The notes: a model not told the origin generated them from the sequence alone. A stretch of 64,000 bases of DNA from Eubacterium sp. OM08-24 (GCF_003438075.1 NZ_QSTA01000001.1:62001-126000); one strand, 5' to 3'; counted from the first letter of the stretch, positions 1-10,235 are shown. Translations and numbers: made by a program.

Positions 1-2
1 TC

Positions 3-371
3 GACTTTTTCTCGGTTGATGTATCTTTCATTTCGCTTAAATTGATTTTGCCCGTGGCAAGACAGCTTATGGCTGAGAACGCTCAGGCTGTTTGCCTTAT
101 AAAGCCGCAGTTTGAGGCAGGCAGAGAAAAGGTAGGAAAAAAAGGCGTGGTAAGAGATCCTGCCGTACACATTGAGGTTGTGCAGAATATTTTTAATTTC
201 TGCCTTGAAAACGGCTTTGATGTGCTTAATCTTGACTATTCGCCTATAAAAGGCCCTGAGGGAAATATTGAGTATCTTATTCATCTGAAAAAAAGCGATG
301 ACCCTAAGTCATATACAGATATTACCCCCGAGGAACTTGTTAAAAATTCTCATAGTCAGCTTGATAAATAA
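3..371 (+). CDS. tlyA: TlyA-family rRNA 2'-O-methyltransferase, C-terminal part
   Basis: The reading frame is open from the window edge, so only the last 122 residues are present. The frame begins with DFFSVDVSFISLKLILP, which matches the catalytic-core segment of TlyA/hemolysin-A type FtsJ-like methyltransferases, and continues with KPQFEAG. The family methylates ribosomal RNA ribose 2'-OH with SAM in the cytosol. The N-terminal S4 domain and SAM-binding loop must lie upstream of the window. TlyA next to nadK, argR and recN is a conserved Firmicutes arrangement and supports the call. An internal TTG at 42 is not the true start because the conserved motif lies before it. Confidence 0.9.
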   Translation, partial: DFFSVDVSFISLKLILPVARQLMAENAQAVCLIKPQFEAGREKVGKKGVVRDPAVHIEVVQNIFNFCLENGFDVLNLDYSPIKGPEGNIEYLIHLKKSDDPKSYTDITPEELVKNSHSQLDK

Positions 372-419
372 TCACTTAATTGCAGACTGAGTTTTGCGCT
401 CAAGAAAGGAAGGACAGTT

Positions 420-1277
420 ATGAAAATAGCTGTGGTAGTTAATCTCAGCAAGGAAAAAGCAATTTCCTGTGCAAAAGAGATAGCAATACTTTTTCTTGGA
501 GAAAACGCTGAGGTAGTTATGCTCAGCGAATGTAAGCCTTTTTACAAAGGAATAAATATAAGCTATGTCGACACCATTGACGAGCTTTTCGGCTGTTGTG
601 ACGCAGCGGTAACGGCAGGCGGTGACGGAACTATAATTCATGCGGCAAAATATGCGGCGGTCAACAATGTTCCGCTTATCGGTGTAAATGTAGGCAGACT
701 CGGTTTTGCCGCCGACCTTGAGCCTGACGATATTGGCAGGTTAAAGCAGGTTGTCAGCGGAGATTACACAACAGAAAAGCGAATTTTGCTTGATGTTGAG
801 GTAAATAAAAACGGAGAAACCAACCATTACCTTGCCGTAAACGATGCGGTAATTGCAAGAGGACAGTTTTCTAAAATCATTGATATAAACCTTTATCTTG
901 ACGATGAATGGATTGCAAAATACAGGGCGGACGGTTTGCTTTTTGCTACTCCGACAGGCTCAACCGCTTATTCGCTTTCGGCAGGCGGCCCGATAGTTGC
1001 ACCGCAGACAGACTGCATTATTGCCACTCCCGTATGTCCGCACTCTCTGCATTCCCGTTCTGTTTTGTTTGACGGCAGTGCAAGCCTTGCGGTTACCGTT
1101 CAGATTCCTGCCGACTGCTGTTGTTTGCTTACTGTTGACGGCGAAAAAAATGTTGACATTCTGTCTGAAGATACAGTAAAAATCAAAAAATCAGAGCTTT
1201 GTCTTGAGCTTATTTCGCTAAGAAAGCGCAACTTTTTCAAACTGCTTAACGAAAAGCTGAAAGAGAGGGAAATGTAA
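420..1277 (+). CDS. nadK: NAD kinase
   Basis: 285 residues, normal for the family. The GGDGT nucleotide-binding motif lies at about residues 67-71, followed by GVNVGRLGF and the conserved GLLFATPTGSTAYSLSAGGP segment around 180-200. The enzyme phosphorylates NAD to NADP with ATP or polyphosphate and sets the cell's NADP pool. The start ATG at 420 follows GGAAGGA at a good distance. The stop overlaps the argR start (ATG at 1277 within TAATGA), so the two are translationally coupled. Confidence 0.95.
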   Translation: MKIAVVVNLSKEKAISCAKEIAILFLGENAEVVMLSECKPFYKGINISYVDTIDELFGCCDAAVTAGGDGTIIHAAKYAAVNNVPLIGVNVGRLGFAADLEPDDIGRLKQVVSGDYTTEKRILLDVEVNKNGETNHYLAVNDAVIARGQFSKIIDINLYLDDEWIAKYRADGLLFATPTGSTAYSLSAGGPIVAPQTDCIIATPVCPHSLHSRSVLFDGSASLAVTVQIPADCCCLLTVDGEKNVDILSEDTVKIKKSELCLELISLRKRNFFKLLNEKLKEREM

Positions 1278-1723
1278 TGAAATCAGGACGACACGCAAGA
1301 ATACTTGAGTTGATTTCCGAACAGTCAATAGAAACTCAGGACGACCTCCTTAACTGCTTAAGACAAGACGGCTACAAGGCAACGCAGGCTACTATTTCAA
1401 GAGATATTAAGGATTTGCGCCTTGTAAAAACACTCGGGGCAGACGGAAAATATCGCTATATGTCGCCTGCAAAAAATCAGAATGAAAGAAAATCAAGCTT
1501 TAAAACAATGTTTTCTTCCGCAGTAAATTCCATAGATATTGCGCAGAATATCGTTGTTATAAGAACCATGGTGGGAATGGCGCAGGCTGTATGCACCTCG
1601 CTTGATTCCCTCGACCATTCGGAAATAGTGGGAACTATTGCAGGTGACGATACTATTTTTGTTGCCTGCCGTACGGTAAATGACGCAGAAAATCTTACCG
1701 AGGAGCTTAAAAAGCTGCTCTGA
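1277..1723 (+). CDS. argR: Arginine repressor
   Basis: 148 residues, full length for ArgR/AhrC. The N-terminal half is a winged helix-turn-helix with the family segment YKATQATISRDIKDLRLVK. The C-terminal half carries the trimerisation and arginine-binding part, seen as GTIAGDDTIFVACR. In the family, arginine-bound hexamers repress biosynthesis genes and activate catabolism. It sits between nadK and recN, as in many Clostridia and Bacilli, so its placement is syntenic rather than functional. No arginine genes are in this window. Confidence 0.95.
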   Translation: MKSGRHARILELISEQSIETQDDLLNCLRQDGYKATQATISRDIKDLRLVKTLGADGKYRYMSPAKNQNERKSSFKTMFSSAVNSIDIAQNIVVIRTMVGMAQAVCTSLDSLDHSEIVGTIAGDDTIFVACRTVNDAENLTEELKKLL

Positions 1724-1739
1724 ACAGGGATGATGTTAT

Positions 1740-3413
1740 ATGCTTACAACTTTATATATAGAAAATATAGCAGTTATCGAAAAAACCTCGATTGATTTTT
1801 CACAGGGACTAAATGTTCTTACAGGTGAAACAGGCGCAGGTAAAAGTATTATTATAGATTCAATAAACGCAATTATGGGACAGCGCACTTCAAAGGAGCT
1901 TGTGCGAACAGGCGCAAAAACCGCACTTGTAACCGCCCAGTTTGATGATGTAAACGATACAGTAAAGGCAAAGCTCAAAGAGCTTGGCTATGACAACGAA
2001 GACGACGATACGCTTATTTTGCAGCGCTCAATTTCCGCAGCAGGCAAAAGCACCTGCAAAATTAACGCAAGACCTGCAAGTGTGACTGTTTTAAAAGAGG
2101 TTGCCAAAAATTTGATAAATATTCATGGTCAGCACGAAAGCTATGAGCTTTTTTCGCCCGATACTCACATAGACTATATCGACAGCTTTGGTGAGCTTAA
2201 CTCTGAGCTTGATGATTACAGAGAAAAGTATAAAAGGTACAAGGCTTTAAAAAAGCAGCTCAACGAGGCAAATTCCGATGAATCGGCAAGACTGCACGAA
2301 ATAGATTTGCTAACTTATCAGACCACAGAGCTTTTTAATGCCGATGTTCAGCCCGATGAAATCGAACAGCTTGAGAACGAGCGCATTGTTTTGATGAATT
2401 CGGAAAAGATTTTCACCTTGCTTAATGACGCAAGAGAACTTCTTGACGGGGACGAAAGAACGGCAGGAGGTGTTGAGTCTGTTGAAAGCGCAATGAATTA
2501 TATACAGCGTGCGGCGTCACTCAACGGCGAGTACGAGAGTATTTCTGAAAGCATTACAGATGTTTACTATAATTTAAGAGATTGCATTGAGGCTATTTCA
2601 GATGCGGCAGATTCTGTTGAAAGCGATCCGCAAAGACTTGAGGAGATTGATGAAAGGCTCGACCTTTTGAATCGTCTTACAAGAAAATACGGTTGCGAAT
2701 GTAACGAATTGCCGTCACTTGCCGAAAAAATGCAGACAAGGCTTGAGGAGCTTTTAAGCTACGATAAAAACAGAGATCAGCTTGAGGCGGACTATCAAGA
2801 GGCTGAGAACAACGCACTTGTTGCGGCACAAAAGCTTAGTGAAATCCGTAAAAAGACGGCAAAGGTATTTTCTGAGCGAGTGCGTGAGGAAATGAGCTTT
2901 TTAAATATGCCGAATGTGCAGATTGTAACTCAGTTTGAAAATACAGATTTTTACGAAAAGGGAACGGATAAGATAGAATTTCTTATTTCGGCAAACCCCG
3001 GTGAGCCGCCAAGACCTGTTGCAAAGATTGCATCAGGCGGTGAACTTTCGAGAATGATGCTTGCAATCAAAACTGTTCTTGCAAGTACAGATGACATAGA
3101 TACCTTGATTTTTGATGAGGTTGATACGGGTATTTCCGGTTCAGCCGCTCAAAAGGTAGGTATGAAACTCAAGGAAGTTTCAAAGAGCAGTCAGGTGCTT
3201 TGCGTTACTCATCAGGCGCAGCTTGCGGCACTTGCAGACGCTCATTATCTCATAAGCAAGCAGGTTGAAGACGGCAGAACCTTTACGCAGGTAAAGCTGC
3301 TTGACTTTGACGGCAGAAAGCACGAGCTTGCGAGAATTATCGGCGGTGTAAGCATTACAGACGCAGCGCTTGCACACGCAGAGTCTATGCTCAAAGAAAG
3401 CGAAGAGCTTTGA
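1740..3413 (+). CDS. recN: DNA repair protein RecN
   Basis: 557 residues. An SMC-like ATPase that organises broken DNA ends for recombinational repair. Walker A GETGAGKS is at about residues 29-36, the ABC signature ASGGELSRMML is near 430, and Walker B LIFDEVDTGISG follows. The middle is a charged coiled coil (about 150-370). The N-terminus MLTTLYIENIAVIE is typical. It follows argR by 16 bases and precedes recJ, so two recombination and repair genes are adjacent. Confidence 0.96.
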   Translation: MLTTLYIENIAVIEKTSIDFSQGLNVLTGETGAGKSIIIDSINAIMGQRTSKELVRTGAKTALVTAQFDDVNDTVKAKLKELGYDNEDDDTLILQRSISAAGKSTCKINARPASVTVLKEVAKNLINIHGQHESYELFSPDTHIDYIDSFGELNSELDDYREKYKRYKALKKQLNEANSDESARLHEIDLLTYQTTELFNADVQPDEIEQLENERIVLMNSEKIFTLLNDARELLDGDERTAGGVESVESAMNYIQRAASLNGEYESISESITDVYYNLRDCIEAISDAADSVESDPQRLEEIDERLDLLNRLTRKYGCECNELPSLAEKMQTRLEELLSYDKNRDQLEADYQEAENNALVAAQKLSEIRKKTAKVFSERVREEMSFLNMPNVQIVTQFENTDFYEKGTDKIEFLISANPGEPPRPVAKIASGGELSRMMLAIKTVLASTDDIDTLIFDEVDTGISGSAAQKVGMKLKEVSKSSQVLCVTHQAQLAALADAHYLISKQVEDGRTFTQVKLLDFDGRKHELARIIGGVSITDAALAHAESMLKESEEL

Positions 3414-3455
3414 GCAATGGCTCATTTATAGGCAATTTTAAGGGGAAATGGCATT

Positions 3456-5501
3456 TTGAAGAATTGGATAGTATCCCAAATTGATAAGAACGAGGCTAAA
3501 AGAATACAAAACGAGTACGGCTTGCCTCCCATACTTGCTATGCTGCTTCAGATAAGAGGTATTACCAAGCGAGAGGAAGTAGAGGACTTTTTGCAGAATG
3601 ACAGCGTGATTGCCTCACCTTTTGAAATAAAGGATATGAAAAAAGGCGCAGACAGAATTTTGTCGGCTATTGACAGCGGCGAGCTTATTTGCGTTTACGG
3701 TGATTACGATGCGGACGGTGTTACATCTACCGCACTTTTGTATTCGTATCTTGAAACAGCTTGTGCAAATGTAATCTATTACATTCCGTCACGAGAGACT
3801 GAGGGTTACGGAATGAACAAGGGCGCAATAGATAAGCTTGCCCAAAAGGGTGTAAAGCTGATTGTAACCGTAGACAACGGAATTTCCGCTGTCGATGAAA
3901 TCGACTATGCCAATTCTCTCGGAATAGACACAGTTATTACCGACCACCATCAGCCGACAGGAAAACTTCCGAATGCCGTTGCTGTAATTGATATGCACCG
4001 CTCGGACTGCCAGAGCAAATACAAAATGCTTTCGGGTGTTGGCGTTGCCTTTAAAATGGTGATGGCACTTGAGGGCGAAAATTGTGATGTATCGTCCTTG
4101 CTTGACAATTACTCTGACCTGCTCTGTATCGGAACAGTAGGAGATATTGTGGAACTGAAAAGTGAAAACAGAGTATTTGTCAAGCGTGGACTTGTGAATA
4201 TTCAGGAAAGCGACAGGGTGGGCATAAACGCCCTTGTGCAGACCGCAGGAATTGCAGGTAAAAAGATTACCTCAGGCAATGTTTCTTTTACGCTTGTGCC
4301 ACGAATAAACGCAGTGGGCAGACTTGGCTTTTCGGGAAAATCGGTATCGCTTTTGCTTACGGAAGACGAAACCGAGGCTATGGAAATTGCAAAGCAACTC
4401 AATGATGATAATACAGAAAGAAAAGAAATAGAGCAGAAAATTTTGCTTATGATTGACGATATGGTCAAGAGCAGACCTGAGATTATGTATGACAGGGTGC
4501 TTGTTATTGACGGCGAGGGTTGGCATCAGGGTGTAATCGGAATTGTTGCCGCAAGGATGAAGGAATATCTTGGCAAGCCTACCATTATTATTACTCGTGA
4601 CGGAGCAGAGGCAAAGGGCTCGGGCAGAAGTGTAGAGGGATTTTCCCTATGCGACGCAATTTTTGCCTGTTCGGATTTGCTCACGCACTTTGGCGGTCAC
4701 CCAATGGCGGCGGGTCTTTCGCTTAAAAGTGAGAATATAGAATTATTCCGCAAAAGAATAAACGAATACGCCTTACAGCTTGAAAATATACCTTTCAATG
4801 CTTGTAATATCGACTGCAAATTAAATCCGTCGCTTATAAATGTTCAGCTTGTTGAGCCGCTTGCGTATCTTGCACCGTACGGCGCAGGAAATCCTACACC
4901 GCTTATCGGTTTGTATAAAATGACGCTCTCGCAAATTACACCGCTTTCGCAGAATAAGCATTTAAGATTGCAGTTTAAGCGCAATGACTCAACCGTAACC
5001 GTTATGAAATTCTTTACAACTCAGCAGGAGTTTCCGTATCAGGTAGGCGATATGCTCGACCTTGCGGTTACGCTTGATATAATCGAATACAACGGACAGC
5101 GCAGTGTTTCAATAATCGCAAAGGATATTAAACCGTCGGTACTTGACACAGAAAAGTTTTTGCAAAGTCAGAGAAATTACGAGGATTTTAAACTCGGCTT
5201 AAAGCTCAGGCAAAGCCAAATTGATGACCTTTTGCCAAGCAGAGATGATTTTGCCTTGCTCTATGTATTTTTAAGAAAAGCAGGAGGCTATGCCTACCCG
5301 ATAGAAACACTTGTACATAAACTCGGATATAAACTTTCTGTCGGCAAAATCAGAATAATTCTTGACGCAATGAGCGAGCTTTCGCTTGTTACGGTAAGCG
5401 AAGGAGTAAACAGCGCACAAATCAGAGTTTCGCAGGTGTCGCAAAAGGTAGACCTTAATTCAGCCGACACCGTTATAAAATTGAGGGGGATGCAGCAATG
5501 A
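3456..5501 (+). CDS. recJ: Single-stranded-DNA-specific exonuclease RecJ
   Basis: 681 residues. RecJ degrades single-stranded DNA 5' to 3' with Mn2+/Mg2+ in recombination and mismatch repair. Visible motifs are YGDYDADGVTSTA (motif I, about residues 84-96), VTDHHQP (the DHH motif) and the DHHA1 glycine-rich part GSGRSVEGF...HFGGHPMAAG. The C-terminal OB fold and an extra domain account for the length. TTG at 3456 is the start, with AAGGGG upstream. The last bases overlap the relA start (ATGAG), implying coupling. Confidence 0.95.
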   Translation: MKNWIVSQIDKNEAKRIQNEYGLPPILAMLLQIRGITKREEVEDFLQNDSVIASPFEIKDMKKGADRILSAIDSGELICVYGDYDADGVTSTALLYSYLETACANVIYYIPSRETEGYGMNKGAIDKLAQKGVKLIVTVDNGISAVDEIDYANSLGIDTVITDHHQPTGKLPNAVAVIDMHRSDCQSKYKMLSGVGVAFKMVMALEGENCDVSSLLDNYSDLLCIGTVGDIVELKSENRVFVKRGLVNIQESDRVGINALVQTAGIAGKKITSGNVSFTLVPRINAVGRLGFSGKSVSLLLTEDETEAMEIAKQLNDDNTERKEIEQKILLMIDDMVKSRPEIMYDRVLVIDGEGWHQGVIGIVAARMKEYLGKPTIIITRDGAEAKGSGRSVEGFSLCDAIFACSDLLTHFGGHPMAAGLSLKSENIELFRKRINEYALQLENIPFNACNIDCKLNPSLINVQLVEPLAYLAPYGAGNPTPLIGLYKMTLSQITPLSQNKHLRLQFKRNDSTVTVMKFFTTQQEFPYQVGDMLDLAVTLDIIEYNGQRSVSIIAKDIKPSVLDTEKFLQSQRNYEDFKLGLKLRQSQIDDLLPSRDDFALLYVFLRKAGGYAYPIETLVHKLGYKLSVGKIRIILDAMSELSLVTVSEGVNSAQIRVSQVSQKVDLNSADTVIKLRGMQQ

Positions 5502-7696
5502 GTAAATTTTCAGGAATAGCACATTATCAGGACTTTAACGAGCTTGAAAAATTGCTTGACCAGTCAAACAGCACCTATGATATTGATAAAATTACCAAGG
5601 CTTACAAGTTTGCCGAAAAGGCTCATGGCGACCAAAGACGAGTATCGGGTATTCCGTATATTCTCCACCCAACTTCGGTTGCGTGTATTCTTGCCGAGCT
5701 TGGTATGGATACAGACGCAATCTGCGCCGCACTTTTGCACGATGTGGTTGAGGATACTCCAACAACGCTTGAAGAGGTTGAAAAGCTCTTTGGTGCAGAT
5801 GTTGCAAAGCTGATTGACGGCGTAACAAAAATTTCTAAAATTGCCTTTTCGTCAAGAGAGCAAAGGCAAGCCGAAAATATAAGAAAAATGCTTATTGCCA
5901 TGGCAAATGACATCAGAGTTATTATCATAAAACTTGCCGACCGTTTGCACAATATGCGCACAATAAGCTGTATGCCTGAGCAGAGCAGGAGAGATAAGGC
6001 GCACGAAAATATGCAGGTTTATGCTCCTATTGCTCACAGACTCGGTATCAAAACCATTAAAGACGAGCTTGAGGACCTGTCGTTGCAGTACCTCGACCCA
6101 ATCGGATATAAAGAGATTGAGGACGCAATAAGTCTTTCTGAGGAAGATCGTGACAAGTTTATTGAGTCAATCAAAACTCAGATTCTTGAAAAAACAAATA
6201 ACTTAATTAAAAATGTTTACATAAGCGGCAGAGTAAAGAGCGTTTACAGCATTTACCGCAAAACATTTATGCAGGGCAAAACTATTGACCAAATTTTTGA
6301 TGTTTTTGCCGTTCGTGTAATCGTTGATACAGTGTCGGACTGCTACAATGTACTCGGCGTGGTTCACGATATTTTTAAACCTATTCCAAACAGATTTAAA
6401 GACTACATTTCTATGCCAAAGCCTAATATGTACCAGTCGCTGCACACAACAGTGCTTGACAAAAGGGCAATTCCCTTTGAGGTGCAGATACGCACATGGG
6501 AAATGCACTACACTGCCGAATACGGTATCGCAGCACACTGGAAATATAAACTCGGTATGGGCGCAGGCGGAAAGGGCGAAAGCACCCGACTTGCAGAGAA
6601 TATCGAAAAAGTAAAGAATATGATTCTCGACCAGCTTGAGGCGGAAGATGTTACCGATATTGCAAAGAATATCAGAAATGACTTTGAAGAAAACGATGTT
6701 TATGTGTTTACTCCAAAGGGAGATGTAATGGTAATACCAAACGGCTCAACTCCTATTGACCTAGCGTATATTATCCATACGCAGGTAGGTCACAGAATGG
6801 TTGGCGCAAAGGTAAACGGAAAAATCGTTCCGTTTGATTACAAGCTGAAAACGGGTGAAATCTGCGAGATTATTACACAAAAAGAGGAACACCCTAACAA
6901 ATCGTGGATAGATATTTGTAAGACTGCATCGGCAAAGTCAAAAATTCGCCAGTGGTATAAGCACGAAAAGCGTGACGAAAACATTGCCGAGGGCAAACAG
7001 ATGCTTGAAAAGGAATTTAAGCGAAACGGTATCAATCTTTCGGACGAGGAATTGATTGAGTTTATCGAAAAGATGCTTATGAAAAAGCAGTATGTTACAC
7101 TTGACGATGTTTATGCCGCAATCGGATACGGCGGTATTCAGCTTTGGAAAGTAATGCCGAGAATTAAAGAGGAATACCAAAAAGCCTATGCTAAGGATAT
7201 AGAGAAAATTGAAGTTCCGCAAGCACCACGCAAAAAGCCAAAGGCTTCATCGGGCGTTGTAATTGAGGGTACGGACGATGTGCTTGTTAAATTTTCAAAT
7301 TGCTGTAATCCGTTGCCGGGAGATGAAATTATCGGATACATTACAAGGGGATACGGTGTTTCAATTCATAAGCGTGAATGTACAAATGTTCCTAAAGACC
7401 TTAATGACTGCGAAGAACCGGAGCGCTGGGTAAGCTGTTATTGGGAAGACAAGGCAGGAGAGGCATTCCGCAGTACATTGCAGATTATTGCCACAGACAG
7501 AACAGGACTTCTTGCAGATGTAACAATCAAACTTTCAAATATGCACATCTTTATTCATTCTCTTAATTCAAGAGAAGTCGGCGACGGCAAAGCTATGGTA
7601 ACCGCTACTATTGATGTTACAGGTAAAAATCACCTTAAAGGTGTAATTTCAAAACTTTCTGACATCAGCGGAATTGTTGAGATTACGAGGTTATAA
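5498..7696 (+). CDS. relA: Bifunctional (p)ppGpp synthetase/hydrolase
   Basis: 732 residues with the full RSH domain order: HD hydrolase (YILHPTSVACIL, LLHDVVEDT, about 40-190), synthetase (FRVIVDT-like DVFAVRVIVDTVSDCYN, then PKPNMYQSLHTTV, about 240-350), TGS (VFTPKGDVMVIPNGSTPIDLAY, about 400-460), a Zn-finger-like part with FSNCCNPLPGDEIIGYI, and a C-terminal ACT domain. Both catalytic halves keep their key residues, so it should make and destroy (p)ppGpp. It overlaps recJ by four bases, and dtd starts two bases after its stop. Confidence 0.95.
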   Translation: MSKFSGIAHYQDFNELEKLLDQSNSTYDIDKITKAYKFAEKAHGDQRRVSGIPYILHPTSVACILAELGMDTDAICAALLHDVVEDTPTTLEEVEKLFGADVAKLIDGVTKISKIAFSSREQRQAENIRKMLIAMANDIRVIIIKLADRLHNMRTISCMPEQSRRDKAHENMQVYAPIAHRLGIKTIKDELEDLSLQYLDPIGYKEIEDAISLSEEDRDKFIESIKTQILEKTNNLIKNVYISGRVKSVYSIYRKTFMQGKTIDQIFDVFAVRVIVDTVSDCYNVLGVVHDIFKPIPNRFKDYISMPKPNMYQSLHTTVLDKRAIPFEVQIRTWEMHYTAEYGIAAHWKYKLGMGAGGKGESTRLAENIEKVKNMILDQLEAEDVTDIAKNIRNDFEENDVYVFTPKGDVMVIPNGSTPIDLAYIIHTQVGHRMVGAKVNGKIVPFDYKLKTGEICEIITQKEEHPNKSWIDICKTASAKSKIRQWYKHEKRDENIAEGKQMLEKEFKRNGINLSDEELIEFIEKMLMKKQYVTLDDVYAAIGYGGIQLWKVMPRIKEEYQKAYAKDIEKIEVPQAPRKKPKASSGVVIEGTDDVLVKFSNCCNPLPGDEIIGYITRGYGVSIHKRECTNVPKDLNDCEEPERWVSCYWEDKAGEAFRSTLQIIATDRTGLLADVTIKLSNMHIFIHSLNSREVGDGKAMVTATIDVTGKNHLKGVISKLSDISGIVEITRL

Positions 7697-7697
7697 T

Positions 7698-8153
7698 ATG
7701 AAAGCAATTTTACAGAGAGTTACTTTTGCGGAAGTAAAGGTTGACGGCAATACAGTTGGTAAGATTGGCAACGGATTTTTAATTTTGCTCGGTGTTGCCG
7801 AGGGCGATACCGAAAAAGAGGCAGACGCACTTTCGGCAAAGGTTGCCACTCTGAGGGTATTTACAGATGAAAATGACAAAATGAACCTTTCGCTTGCCGA
7901 TATTGACGGCGAGGTGCTTGTTATTTCAAATTTCACCTTGTATGCCGATTGCTCGCATGGCAGAAGACCCAACTTTATGAAAGCCGCAAAGCCCGATATT
8001 GCAGAGCCACTATACGAATATTTTTGCGAGAAAATGGCAGATAACGGAGTTCGCAAGGTGGAAAAGGGAATTTTCGGCGCTGATATGAAAGTATCTTTGC
8101 TCAATGACGGCCCTGTCACCATTGATATTGATACCCGAGATTTAAAATATTGA
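7698..8153 (+). CDS. dtd: D-aminoacyl-tRNA deacylase
   Basis: 151 residues from the ATG at 7698, which gives the canonical N-terminus MKAILQRVTFAEVKVDG. An in-frame TTG at 7674 inside relA is unlikely to be used. Dtd removes D-amino acids mischarged on tRNA. The family motifs SNFTLYAD...GRRPNF and a C-terminal DGPVTI (usually NGPVT) are present. The relA-dtd adjacency is widely conserved in Firmicutes. Confidence 0.95.
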   Translation: MKAILQRVTFAEVKVDGNTVGKIGNGFLILLGVAEGDTEKEADALSAKVATLRVFTDENDKMNLSLADIDGEVLVISNFTLYADCSHGRRPNFMKAAKPDIAEPLYEYFCEKMADNGVRKVEKGIFGADMKVSLLNDGPVTIDIDTRDLKY

Positions 8154-8162
8154 GGAATAAAA

Positions 8163-8789
8163 ATGATAGAATATAAAATTTATAATGTAACGGAGCTTGC
8201 AACAAATTGCATATACCTTGTTGATAAAGCGACAGGCTGTAATGCGGTTGTAGATCCGGGTGCTAAAAGCGATAAACTTATTGAGCAGATAAATGCAGAC
8301 GGCGGTAAGCTCGACTATGTTTTGCTCACCCATGGTCACTATGACCACATTACTTTTGCAAAACAGCTCGCCGATATGTTTTCGGCAAAAATTATTACAG
8401 GCAAAGCAAATAAGGATTTTCTCTCAAATTCCACACTCAATCTCAGTGTTTTTCATAGCTTGAATATTGAGCCGTTTAATGCGGATGTTTATCTTGAGGA
8501 CGGCGATACATTTTCTATCGGCGAAAGCAAGGTGAAATATATTTCCACACCGGGTCACACAATGGGCTGTGGCTGTTTTATAACGGATAACCTCCTTATC
8601 TGCGGCGACACACTATTTTGCGAGTCTTACGGCAGAACAGATTTGCCGACAGGTGATAACGGCAGTATGGTAAATTCGTTTAAAAAGCTCAAACAGCTTG
8701 AGGGCGACTATACCGTTATTCCGGGACATGGCCCGACTTCTACTCTCGAACACGAGAAAAAATATAATCCTTTAATGAGCAGGGTTTGA
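8163..8789 (+). CDS. MBL-fold metallohydrolase (glyoxalase II-like)
   Basis: 208 residues. The metal-binding motif is LLTHGHYDHI (HxHxDH) near residue 60, followed by STPGHTMGC and LICGDTLF, and a final PGHGPTS. These are the ligand positions of the hydroxyacylglutathione-hydrolase-like branch of the beta-lactamase fold. The substrate cannot be read from sequence. Clostridia lack glutathione, so a bacillithiol, persulfide or general thioester role is possible. It lies between dtd and hemZ with spacings of 9 bases and 1 base, so it is part of the same operon. Confidence 0.88.
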   Translation: MIEYKIYNVTELATNCIYLVDKATGCNAVVDPGAKSDKLIEQINADGGKLDYVLLTHGHYDHITFAKQLADMFSAKIITGKANKDFLSNSTLNLSVFHSLNIEPFNADVYLEDGDTFSIGESKVKYISTPGHTMGCGCFITDNLLICGDTLFCESYGRTDLPTGDNGSMVNSFKKLKQLEGDYTVIPGHGPTSTLEHEKKYNPLMSRV

Positions 8790-8790
8790 T

Positions 8791-10230
8791 ATGAATTTAT
8801 ATGTAATTAATCATGGCTTTCACTACGAGCTTGAAAATGTGGCAAGATTATTTTTTCCTAACGAAAAAATAACCGTTGTGCGTGAATGTGAGCATAGGGA
8901 AGAGCCGTATATATATACCGAGCTTTCAGATGTTCTGAGAGTTGAGGTAAAGGTAGGCGACTTTGAAAAGGCGCTTACCGCACAAAACGCAGGCAATGAC
9001 AACGAAAAGGAGCTTGCGCTTGCACAAATGCTTTACAAGCTGTTGTGCGAATTTACAGGAATAGAACAGCCGTGGGGACTGCTTACGGGTGTTCGACCAA
9101 TAAAGCTGCTGCGCAATGTTTCAAATGAGCGTGGCTTTGAAAACGCAAAGAAAACCTTTGCAGAGGACTACTATGTAAGCCCCGAAAAGCTCGACCTTGC
9201 TGTAATGACCGAGGAAAACGAAAGAAAAATCATTGAGCTTTCAAAGCCTGATTCATTCAGCCTGTATGTGGGAGTTCCGTTTTGCCCGTCAAGATGCAGC
9301 TACTGTTCGTTTGTAATGTCATCAATCGAAAGAGCAAAAAAACTTGTAGACCCATACGCTGAATTGCTTTGCGAAGAAATAAGGCTTACGGCGGAGATTG
9401 CAGGCAAGCTCGGACTGAGGCTTGAAACCGTTTATTTCGGCGGCGGCACACCGATTACTCTCTCGGCAGAGCAGCTTTCTAAGGTAATCGGTACGGTGAA
9501 CAGCAATTTCGATATGTCGGCTTGCAGGGAATTTACTGTTGAGGCAGGCAGACCCGATACCATTACAGCCGACAAACTTATGGCACTTAAAGAAAACGGC
9601 GTAGACAGAATAAGCATAAATCCGCAAACACTAAATGACGATGTCTTGCGTGAAATCGGCAGAAAACACACTGTTCAGCAGTTTTTTGACGCCTTTGCAC
9701 TTGCAAGGAAATGCGGTTTTACCAATATTAACACTGACCTAATCGCAGGACTTCCGACAGATACTTACGAAAGTTTTAAAAAGTCGGTTGACGGAATTTT
9801 ATCGCTTGACGCCGAGTGCATTACGGTGCACACCCTGAGTATGAAACGCAGCTCCACACTTACCGAAAAGGGAGTTACCATTGACCGAGAGGGCGCAGAA
9901 ACCACAAGAAAAATGCTTGAGTACAATCAGAATATTCTTCTTCAAAAGAATTATATTCCATATTATCTATATAGACAAAGCCGAATGGCAGGCAACTTTG
10001 AAAATGTAGGCTGGTCTAAAAAAGGCTATGAAAGCCTTTACAATGTATATGTAATGGACGAAACCCACACAATTCTCGGCTGCGGTTCGGGCGCTGTAAC
10101 AAAACTCAAGAGAAATAATCCCGATTACCTTGAGCGTATATTCAACTTTAAGTATCCGTATGAATATATCGACAGATTTGAGGAAATGATAAGCAGAAAA
10201 AACGCAATTTCAGCGTTTTATACACAATAA
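8791..10230 (+). CDS. hemZ: Coproporphyrinogen III oxidase-like radical SAM protein HemZ
   Basis: 479 residues. The radical SAM cluster motif is CPSRCSYC (CxxxCxxC, about residues 170-180), followed by VYFGGGTPITL and the HemN-like INPQTLNDDVLREIGRKHTV. The N-terminal 150 residues, with EQPWGLLTGVRPIKLL, are the HemZ-specific extension that separates it from HemN and HemW. HemZ proteins are annotated as oxygen-independent coproporphyrinogen dehydrogenases, but in organisms without haem synthesis the role is unproven. No other haem gene is in the window. It ends the 5' operon and is followed by a new promoter. Confidence 0.88.
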   Translation: MNLYVINHGFHYELENVARLFFPNEKITVVRECEHREEPYIYTELSDVLRVEVKVGDFEKALTAQNAGNDNEKELALAQMLYKLLCEFTGIEQPWGLLTGVRPIKLLRNVSNERGFENAKKTFAEDYYVSPEKLDLAVMTEENERKIIELSKPDSFSLYVGVPFCPSRCSYCSFVMSSIERAKKLVDPYAELLCEEIRLTAEIAGKLGLRLETVYFGGGTPITLSAEQLSKVIGTVNSNFDMSACREFTVEAGRPDTITADKLMALKENGVDRISINPQTLNDDVLREIGRKHTVQQFFDAFALARKCGFTNINTDLIAGLPTDTYESFKKSVDGILSLDAECITVHTLSMKRSSTLTEKGVTIDREGAETTRKMLEYNQNILLQKNYIPYYLYRQSRMAGNFENVGWSKKGYESLYNVYVMDETHTILGCGSGAVTKLKRNNPDYLERIFNFKYPYEYIDRFEEMISRKNAISAFYTQ

Positions 10231-10235
10231 TTTTG